Shown: one piece after another, positions 1 to 4,405 of the stretch | Layout: each line of letters starts with the position of its first letter | Numbering within the stretch: position 1 is the first letter of the stretch | Assembly (NCBI GenBank): GCA_013693815.1 | Contig: CP059259.1 | Span: 1,322,424 to 1,328,264, forward strand | Direction: 5' to 3' | DNA from: Nocardioidaceae bacterium | Lineage (GTDB): Bacteria > Actinomycetota > Actinomycetes > Propionibacteriales > Nocardioidaceae | DNA: 5,841 bases | Position numbers and translations under genes: made by a program | The notes under the pieces: model-generated | The model's input: the letters and a program-made list of their open reading frames with translations, nothing else | Told to the model about the DNA's origin: nothing | Database searches by the model: none

Positions 1-2637
1 GTTCTCCACCCGCACGTCCTCGGTACGCAGCAGCTCGTTGAGGAACGCTTGGTGGACCTCGGCGCTGATCCATACTGCTCCCAGCTTCGCGGTGATCTCG
101 TCCGCTCCGAGCGTCGGCGGCATGACTGCTTCAAGCGCTTGGACATTTGCCCCGAACGCAGGCTCGTCCTGGGCGGCGGCACGCGCTTGATCGAGCTTGA
201 TCCGAACGTCGCCGGACAGGTACTCCGGCGCGTGGATCAGGTTGCGAGTATCAGGGTCGGTGAACACGAGCCCCGTGAGTGCTTCGTGTGCTTGGTCTTC
301 CTCCAAGCCGAGAAGGTCAGCGATCATCGGGAGGTTGATCCCGCCGGTCTTGTCCAGGCTGACGGCTATCGCATCCGCCGGAGTGTCCACGCCCTGCACG
401 TCATGGCGAGGGGCAACCACCCGGTGGGTCATGATCGCAGCGGGAGTTGCCGCCTGCTCCACGTCGTCGAACTGTTCCAGCGCGAGCACCAGTGCCCCGA
501 ACGGGTCGGTGCGCAGCAGCCGGATAGCAGTCGGCACGATGCGGGCGTAGGTGTCCTCCCCGTTCTCGTCCATACGGCCCGTACGACGCAGTGTGAACCG
601 GTTGATCGGTCCCCACCGCCCGACGTACTTCCGATAGCCACGTCCGAGATTCGCCCGTGCGGCCGTGATTTCCTCAGTGTCTTCGGCGGTCGCGGACTCC
701 AGCGTCAGCAGTCGACTGGCTTGGTCGCGCAGCTCCAGGAGAGCACGGAGTTCGCTGGCCGCGTTCTTGGGTACCTTGACCGGCTCCAGCAGGCCCTCGC
801 TGACTGTGGCAAAGGTGCCCTCGCGCTGGGCAACGAGGCTGCCGTCCCATTGGTCGGGAGGGGCGACCTCCCCAGAGATGGTGATGCTTCGGTCCGCGGG
901 TGCTGAGCTCATGGTCAGGCCGTCACGGCGTGCCACCCATACGATCTGGTCGAGGGCCTGCTCCAGGTCTGACTCCAGACTGTCGAGGTTCCCGTCGACG
1001 CGCAGCATCGGAGCCCCGAAAGTGCCGGTGCCTGCCCCGATCTCGCCGAGAACGTGTTCGGGGTGGGCGTCGAAGTAGGAGTTGATCTTGACCTCGTGAC
1101 CGTCGAGTTGGATCGGGACGACGTTCTCCCACTCCATGAGCTGGGGCTTCTCGCCGGGAAGGCGGCGCCGGAACAGCAAGAGGTCGGTCAGCACGGTTGT
1201 CCCGGCCGCACGCTGATGCGCGCCGTTGGGAAGGCGCACCGCGCCGAGGAGGTCGGCCAACTCCGACATCGCACGGCGAGCGCCAGGATTCTGCGAGTCC
1301 ATCGTGTAGTGGCTGGTGAGGACAGCGACGAGGCCGCCAGGCCGCGTCAGCGCGAGCGACTTGATAATGAAGTGGTTGTGCATACTGTGCCGTCCCGCAC
1401 CGTGGCCGGCATTGTGCACGGGGTCGTGGAGCTTCACGTCGCTGAACGGCACGTTGCCGATTGCCGCGTCAAAGGTGGCGGCACGGATACGTGTATCGGC
1501 GAACGACTCGGTACGCACCTGCGCGTGCGGGTATAGCGCCTGACTGATCGCCGCCGTCAATGGGTCCAGTTCCACACCGGTCACCTCGGCGCCGTCAGGA
1601 GCCATGCCGATGAACGTCCCGGCGCCGCTCCCCGGCTCCAGCACTCTGCCGGACGTGAATCCAAGCGAGCCCAGAGCCCGCCACATCTGACGGACGATGA
1701 GAGGGTCGGTGTAGTGCGCATTCAGGGTCGTGCGCTCGGCAGCGATCCACTCCTCTGGGCTCAGCAACACCACCAACTCAGCCCGTTCGGAGTTCCATGC
1801 TGACTTGGAGCCGTCGAACACCTCCGAGACTGCGCCCCAGCTCGACCATCGCCCCAGGACACGCTGCTCCTCGGCGGTCGCGGAGCGCTGTCCCGATTCC
1901 AACCGTCGCAAGAGCCGGATCGCCTCGACGTTGGCTGCATAGCGCGCCTTCGCACCAGACGGCGCGAGATCGTCCTGGTTGGCGGGGACGAACCGCGTCG
2001 GCGACGGGTCTAGCGGACTTCGCGCAAGAACCGGATCGTGGCGGCTTCGGCCATTGCTGGCTGGTTCTCCGCCAAGAACTTCCTCGGAATCTCCGCCTCC
2101 ACCAAAGAGGTCAAGAACTGCGGGCTCAGCGCCCACTCCGTGGCCTTGTCCTCCAGTTCGGCCGTGGAGGGCATCAGGTCCGGGCAGTCCTGAATCCGTT
2201 CCGCCCAGGAGATCAGCGCCTCCTCCGAGGGACGGGTCTGCTCCCACTCCTCGCGTGCTTCGGCCAAGGTCAGCTCCGGCTGCGGCATCCACGCCAACTG
2301 TGCCATCACGACCTCCTCCGCTGCTCGGATCGCTGACTGAAGTCGAGCGACCTTCTCCATGTAAGTCTCTCTCGCCCGGTCCGGTCCCGCCAGCAGGCGC
2401 GCCAGATCGCTCACTTGACTCTGGATCTGCGCTCCCAGGTCCGTGAAGAACTCGGTCGGGTCCGGCAGCTCCGCGGTCCGGTTCGGCGCCCACCGTTGCC
2501 AGTGATCCATCGCCAGTCGTCCGTACCGATTCATCGCCTGTCGCCTCACCCTCAAGGTCCACCGTCTCCGTGTCGTCGCCCCACAGGTCGAGGGTCAGTT
2601 GCCCCTCGACCTCGTACTTCGACCGTCCACGAGCCAT
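1..2637 (-). CDS. Large N6-adenine DNA methyltransferase (methylase-helicase type mobile-element protein), N-terminal 879 residues; C-terminus beyond window
   Basis: The frame is open from ATG at 2637 to base 1. An AGGTGG ribosome binding site sits five bases upstream of the ATG. Residues 1-33 read MARGRSKYEVEGQLTLDLWG and then acidic. About 35-209 are Gly/Ser/Pro/Asp-rich and probably disordered. From about 210 the sequence is typical of the family: NAHYTDP (306-312), SAM-binding motif I LEPGSGAGTF (333-342), acidic motif II GVELDP, and catalytic motif IV GNVPF (394-398), a variant of [DNS]PP[YFW]. A conserved-looking INSYFDAHPEHVLG block follows near 520-533, then a helical region to 879. 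In related phage and plasmid proteins this arrangement continues into an SF2/Snf2-like helicase; that part is not visible here, so the helicase is inferred. Likely role: methylating or protecting element DNA (anti-restriction or establishment). The methyltransferase call is firm. The start is less so, because an internal GTG at 2136 is possible; even that start overlaps the ORF at 2534-2010. Confidence 0.88.
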   Translation of the reverse strand, partial: MARGRSKYEVEGQLTLDLWGDDTETVDLEGEATGDESVRTTGDGSLATVGAEPDRGAAGPDRVLHGPGSADPESSERSGAPAGGTGPGERDLHGEGRSTSVSDPSSGGGRDGTVGVDAAAGADLGRSTRGVGADPSLGGGADLLGGTDSGLPGPDALHGRTGGQGHGVGAEPAVLDLFGGGGDSEEVLGGEPASNGRSRHDPVLARSPLDPSPTRFVPANQDDLAPSGAKARYAANVEAIRLLRRLESGQRSATAEEQRVLGRWSSWGAVSEVFDGSKSAWNSERAELVVLLSPEEWIAAERTTLNAHYTDPLIVRQMWRALGSLGFTSGRVLEPGSGAGTFIGMAPDGAEVTGVELDPLTAAISQALYPHAQVRTESFADTRIRAATFDAAIGNVPFSDVKLHDPVHNAGHGAGRHSMHNHFIIKSLALTRPGGLVAVLTSHYTMDSQNPGARRAMSELADLLGAVRLPNGAHQRAAGTTVLTDLLLFRRRLPGEKPQLMEWENVVPIQLDGHEVKINSYFDAHPEHVLGEIGAGTGTFGAPMLRVDGNLDSLESDLEQALDQIVWVARRDGLTMSSAPADRSITISGEVAPPDQWDGSLVAQREGTFATVSEGLLEPVKVPKNAASELRALLELRDQASRLLTLESATAEDTEEITAARANLGRGYRKYVGRWGPINRFTLRRTGRMDENGEDTYARIVPTAIRLLRTDPFGALVLALEQFDDVEQAATPAAIMTHRVVAPRHDVQGVDTPADAIAVSLDKTGGINLPMIADLLGLEEDQAHEALTGLVFTDPDTRNLIHAPEYLSGDVRIKLDQARAAAQDEPAFGANVQALEAVMPPTLGADEITAKLGAVWISAEVHQAFLNELLRTEDVRVEN
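2010..2534 (-). CDS. Conserved-looking helical hypothetical protein, 174 aa, overprinted on the methyltransferase gene
   Basis: I cannot assign a function. The ORF starts at ATG (MNRYGRLAMDHWQRW) nine bases after a GAGGGTGAGG ribosome binding site and ends with TAG at 2012-2010. An upstream TTG at 2555 is a weaker start choice. It is read +1 relative to the methyltransferase frame. Its codons show strong G/C third positions and a balanced, soluble composition: Trp/Tyr/Phe-rich N-terminus, then amphipathic helices (for example EKVARLQSAIRAAEEVV near 62-78), an acidic middle and a basic helical C-terminus. There is no signal peptide, membrane segment or catalytic motif that I recognise. The ORF lies almost wholly inside the 5' part of the large gene, and the other frame there is low in complexity, so amino-acid selection probably acts mainly here. 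The name of its family is unknown to me. Confidence 0.75.
   Translation of the reverse strand: MNRYGRLAMDHWQRWAPNRTAELPDPTEFFTDLGAQIQSQVSDLARLLAGPDRARETYMEKVARLQSAIRAAEEVVMAQLAWMPQPELTLAEAREEWEQTRPSEEALISWAERIQDCPDLMPSTAELEDKATEWALSPQFLTSLVEAEIPRKFLAENQPAMAEAATIRFLREVR
2544..2553 (-). promoter_or_regulatory. Ribosome binding site for the nested 174-aa ORF
   Basis: GAGGGTGAGG on the minus strand lies nine bases before ATG 2534. It supports that start over the TTG at 2555, and supports separate translation of the nested ORF from inside the methyltransferase message. Confidence 0.55.
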
Positions 2638-2807
2638 CGAGTCCACCTGCCGTCTCCAGTCCTGACGGACACCGCCGTCGACCTGTCGTCGTCGGACAGG
2701 TAGGCCGGCCGTCCCGTAGAGCAGGTGGCGGGATGGTTCAGTCGGGTACTCGCATCGAGGTCGCGCTGGTACGGGGTCTCCGACTCCGTGGGGGATTCGC
2801 TCGCCAT
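2595..2807 (-). CDS. Possible small protein, 70 aa, unrecognised
   Basis: A candidate small gene starts at ATG 2807 (MASESPTESETPYQRDLDAS) and ends with TGA at 2597-2595, overlapping the start of the large methyltransferase gene by 43 bases. Hand counting of third codon positions between 2807 and about 2643 gives roughly 84% G or C, which is coding-like. The product is Ser/Thr/Asp-rich and hydrophilic at the start and basic at the end, with no motif I recognise. Against it: the ribosome binding site is weak (only AGCAGAAG a few bases upstream), the same frame stays open upstream in shadow-like sequence, and the stretch is crowded with inverted repeats. It could equally be untranslated leader of the methyltransferase gene. 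Confidence 0.3.
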   Translation of the reverse strand: MASESPTESETPYQRDLDASTRLNHPATCSTGRPAYLSDDDRSTAVSVRTGDGRWTRWLVDGRSTRSRGN

Positions 2808-2937
2808 ACGGCTTCTGCTCGCTACGCCGGTTGCAGTGGCGCGAGAGGTTTGTCGGGACCAATCCGACGCTGGACGTGTTGTCGGCGTGGCGGGTCGCGG
2901 CGCGGTGCTCCCTGGTCTCCTGCGTCCAGGCCGTACA
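2638..2937 (-). other. 300-base spacer between the 101-aa gene and the methyltransferase gene
   Basis: This is the longest stretch without a confident gene. It holds the possible 70-residue ORF, a nested set of inverted repeats near its downstream end, and the methyltransferase ribosome binding site. I see no convincing -35/-10 promoter pair, although a promoter is plausible given the length. The methyltransferase frame stays open through the spacer back to the stop of the 101-aa gene, but that upstream reading has no good start and is not protein-like. Confidence 0.5.
2643..2728 (-). promoter_or_regulatory. Nested inverted repeats covering the methyltransferase ribosome binding site (possible operator or RNA switch)
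   Basis: An outer perfect 8-base inverted repeat pairs CCACCTGC (2643-2650) with GCAGGTGG (2721-2728). Inside it lies a perfect 7-base pair of arms, ACCTGTC (2681-2687) and GACAGGT (2695-2701), with a 7-base loop. All four arms share the core ACCTG or its complement. On the minus-strand transcript the downstream outer arm contains the AGGTGG ribosome binding site (2648-2643), so the upstream arm could hide it. The inner arm ACCUGUC could also pair with the same site, giving alternative folds. This may equally be a protein operator with repeated half-sites. The repeats are seen directly; the regulatory role is inferred. Confidence 0.4.
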
Positions 2938-3243
2938 TCAGGGAGTGTCCTGGTCGTGTGCTTCTTCGAGCATGTCGAGGACAAGCTCGACCTGAAGCGA
3001 CTCGACTCCGTGGGCGAGGAGTTCGGTGATCGCTGACCGTGCGATCGCGTATAGGACGTCGCGGTCATCGGTCAGGCCGGCCATGTCCAGTGGAGGGCTG
3101 TCGTCGCCGTGGATCGCGTCCAGGTGGAGCAGGACCCGCTCGTAGGCCACCGAGGCGTCGAAGATCGTGGTCTGGTCCGCGAGGGCCGCGATGTAGGCCC
3201 GCGCCTCGGCCAGCAGGTGGTGGGCGTGGGTGAGCATCGTCAT
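2938..3243 (-). CDS. Unrecognised small helical protein, 101 aa
   Basis: The ORF starts at ATG 3243 (MTMLTHAHHLLAEARAYI), six bases after GAGAGG; a second ATG two codons in is an alternative. It ends with TGA at 2940-2938. Codon use is strongly coding, with nearly every third base G or C. The product is acidic, cytosolic and apparently almost all helix: an N-terminal helix with the segment ARAYIAALADQTTIFDASVA, a Gly/Asp/Pro turn near 45-52, then two further helices ending in an acidic tail. It has no cysteine, membrane segment or known catalytic motif. Its position between the DUF4913 gene and the methyltransferase gene suggests a part in the element's transfer or establishment, but I have no functional assignment. 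Confidence 0.8.
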   Translation of the reverse strand: MTMLTHAHHLLAEARAYIAALADQTTIFDASVAYERVLLHLDAIHGDDSPPLDMAGLTDDRDVLYAIARSAITELLAHGVESLQVELVLDMLEEAHDQDTP

Positions 3244-3331
3244 TCGCGTCCTCTCTGGGTGTTTGCGCCCTGGTGAAGCGCATTTCCTTCCACCTTCACG
3301 TCCTCCTCCGGGACGACGGCCCGTGGAGCAC
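3244..3331 (-). other. 88-base spacer with GTGAAG/CTTCAC inverted repeat
   Basis: The spacer downstream of the DUF4913 gene carries a six-base inverted repeat, GTGAAG (3299-3294) and CTTCAC (3278-3273) on the minus strand. The loop between them contains the purine-rich GGTGGAAGGAAATG. That ATG at 3283 opens a frame of 72 codons which overlaps the 101-aa gene and looks like its shadow. Gene-start purine tracts GGAGGAGGA and GAGAGG flank the repeat. No terminator-like U run follows. Confidence 0.3.
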
Positions 3332-3876
3332 TCACTGGTCGTCGACGGCGACCCGGAACCGGTCCTCGATCTGGCGGCGCGCCGCCAGATCTTCGTTCAC
3401 AAACTCGGCGAAGTCCTCGTCCCGGTTCTCGATCACCCGCTCAGTGGCCAGTGCCGGCACGCTCTCGCCGGGCCAGGTGGTCTGCCGGGTTGGACGGTCG
3501 TGGTCGAGCCGCGTGCCCGAGGTGGCGACCCACTCACGAAGGCGGTTGCGAGCCTCGGCGAAGTCCCGGTGCCAGACAAGCGGCGACGAGGCCGAGGCTT
3601 CCGGGTCGTAGCAGGCCAACCAGTGCAGGTGCAGGGCCGACAACTCCCAGATCAACTCGTCATGCCGGTGCCAGAACGGGGCACTACCGCAGGCGGTAGC
3701 CCGTAGGTTCGTCGTAGCCAATCGACCCAGCTGTTCAGGTCCAGCCATTCCGGCTGAGCCTCCTCGGCGGTGAGGAGGTTCCAGTTGACAGGACGCACTT
3801 GCTCACCCGGCGGAGCGTCGTCATCGGGCGACGGGCTCTCGTACGGCTTTCCTTGGCTGAAGCGCGATTCACTCAT
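3332..3876 (-). pseudogene. DUF4913-type protein, disrupted by a -1 frameshift
   Basis: Two overlapping frames together make one protein. The first runs from ATG 3876 (MSESRFSQGKPYE) through an acidic Pro-rich leader and PVNWNLLTAEEAQPEW to YGLPPAVVP, then ends in nonsense at TGA 3652. The second continues PFWHRHDELIWELSALHLHW, then WHRDFAEARNRLREWV and RPTRQTTWPGE, ending at TGA 3332. Joined by inserting one C in the CCCC run at 3681-3678, they give exactly 182 codons (181 residues), which fits DUF4913 proteins of actinobacterial mobile elements; the family's biochemical role is unknown. The run has no canonical slippery heptamer: slippage of -1 would put the proline tRNA on GCC. A real one-base deletion or a sequencing error is therefore likelier than programmed shifting. 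The start lies 17 bases after the SSB stop, with only a weak, distant GAGG, suggesting translational coupling. Confidence 0.8.
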
Positions 3877-3893
3877 CGCTAGGGGCCGTGACC

Positions 3894-4319
3894 TCAGAGC
3901 CCGACAGCCCGGCCTGTCGGCTGCGCGGATCGGTCCTGCTCGGCAGGCTCGGCACGGCGGACCTGGGGACGGTCGACGCTGTAGCGAGTGCGTGCGGTGT
4001 CGTGTCCGATCCGTCGGGCAACGAACTCCTCTCGGGGAACGGACTTCCCGTTGCGCTCGACCTCGTACTCGTGGATGTAGCCCGATGCCACGAAGTTGTC
4101 GCCCCGGCGGAACCTGGCGACGGCGCGCTCGGCGCTTGCTCCGTATAGCACGAGATCGTGATAGCTCGGCTCCAGGGGCGTGAACCGGCCGTCGAGCTCC
4201 CTGCGGGAGTGCTCGACTCCGATGCGCATGTAGCAGCGTGCGACGTCATCACGGGTGGCCGTCAGCTGAGGATCGGACGCGACGAACCCGGCCAGGCTCA
4301 TCTGAGTGGGGATGCTCAT
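3894..4319 (-). CDS. ssb: Single-stranded DNA-binding protein (mobile-element type), 141 aa
   Basis: An OB-fold SSB. From ATG 4319 (MSIPTQMSLAGFVASDPQLT) the usual SSB features follow: an early strand ending in SDPQLT, then VARCYMRIGVEHSRR, a variable loop, YHDLVLYGASAERAVARF, RRGDNFVASGYIHEYEVERN, and a final strand near 97-110. It would coat single-stranded DNA during conjugative transfer or replication. The tail after about residue 110 is basic and Arg/Gln-rich, ending PTGRAVGL; the acidic Asp-Asp-Phe-type tip of housekeeping SSBs, which docks partner proteins, is missing. The start is set by AGGGAGAG seven bases upstream. An in-frame ATG at 4481 would add 54 residues that overlap the coupling protein gene and look unlike SSB. 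It lies just downstream of the coupling protein gene and upstream of the DUF4913 gene, probably in one operon. Confidence 0.9.
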   Translation of the reverse strand: MSIPTQMSLAGFVASDPQLTATRDDVARCYMRIGVEHSRRELDGRFTPLEPSYHDLVLYGASAERAVARFRRGDNFVASGYIHEYEVERNGKSVPREEFVARRIGHDTARTRYSVDRPQVRRAEPAEQDRSAQPTGRAVGL

Positions 4320-4326
4320 TGGGGTG

Positions 4327-4334
4327 CTCTCCCT
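4327..4334 (-). promoter_or_regulatory. Ribosome binding site of the SSB gene
   Basis: AGGGAGAG on the minus strand ends seven bases before ATG 4319. It decides the SSB start against the longer in-frame ATG at 4481. Confidence 0.6.
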
Positions 4335-4359
4335 GCGGTTGGCGCGGCCTCCGGGATGG

Positions 4360-4378
4360 TGGCTGCTTTCAGCAACCA
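4360..4378 (-). other. Small hairpin between coupling-protein and SSB genes
   Basis: On the minus-strand RNA, UGGUUGCU and AGCAGCCA form an eight-pair stem (one G-U pair) with a three-base GAA loop, in the 86-base gap after the coupling protein stop. No U run follows, so it is not a classical intrinsic terminator. It may slow transcription, mark an RNA processing point, or mean nothing. Confidence 0.3.
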
Positions 4379-4405
4379 GGTGCGCCGCCCCCTCCGCCCA
4401 AGGGG

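Noticed and set aside
49..906. Long plus-strand open frame of 285 codons
   Set aside because: It is antisense to the methyltransferase coding frame. Its product has the Arg/Val/Gly-rich shadow look and no domain, while the minus strand carries clear family motifs.
2808..3068. Upstream extension of the possible 70-aa ORF to a 157-codon frame
   Set aside because: The first part is a Ser/Arg/Thr-rich shadow of the 101-aa gene and has no protein-like character.
3065..3283. 72-codon minus-strand frame from ATG 3283 with a purine-rich upstream stretch
   Set aside because: It mostly overlaps the well-supported 101-aa gene in another frame, and its Arg/Pro/Gly-rich product looks like a shadow. The purine stretch is noted in the spacer entry.
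3676..3682. Programmed -1 frameshift in the DUF4913 gene
   Set aside because: In the zero frame the site reads GTG CCC CGT. A -1 slip would pair tRNAs poorly and no X XXY YYZ heptamer is present, so a deletion or read error is simpler.
4360..4378. Intrinsic terminator
   Set aside because: The stem is short with a three-base loop and no U run follows, so it is listed only as a hairpin.
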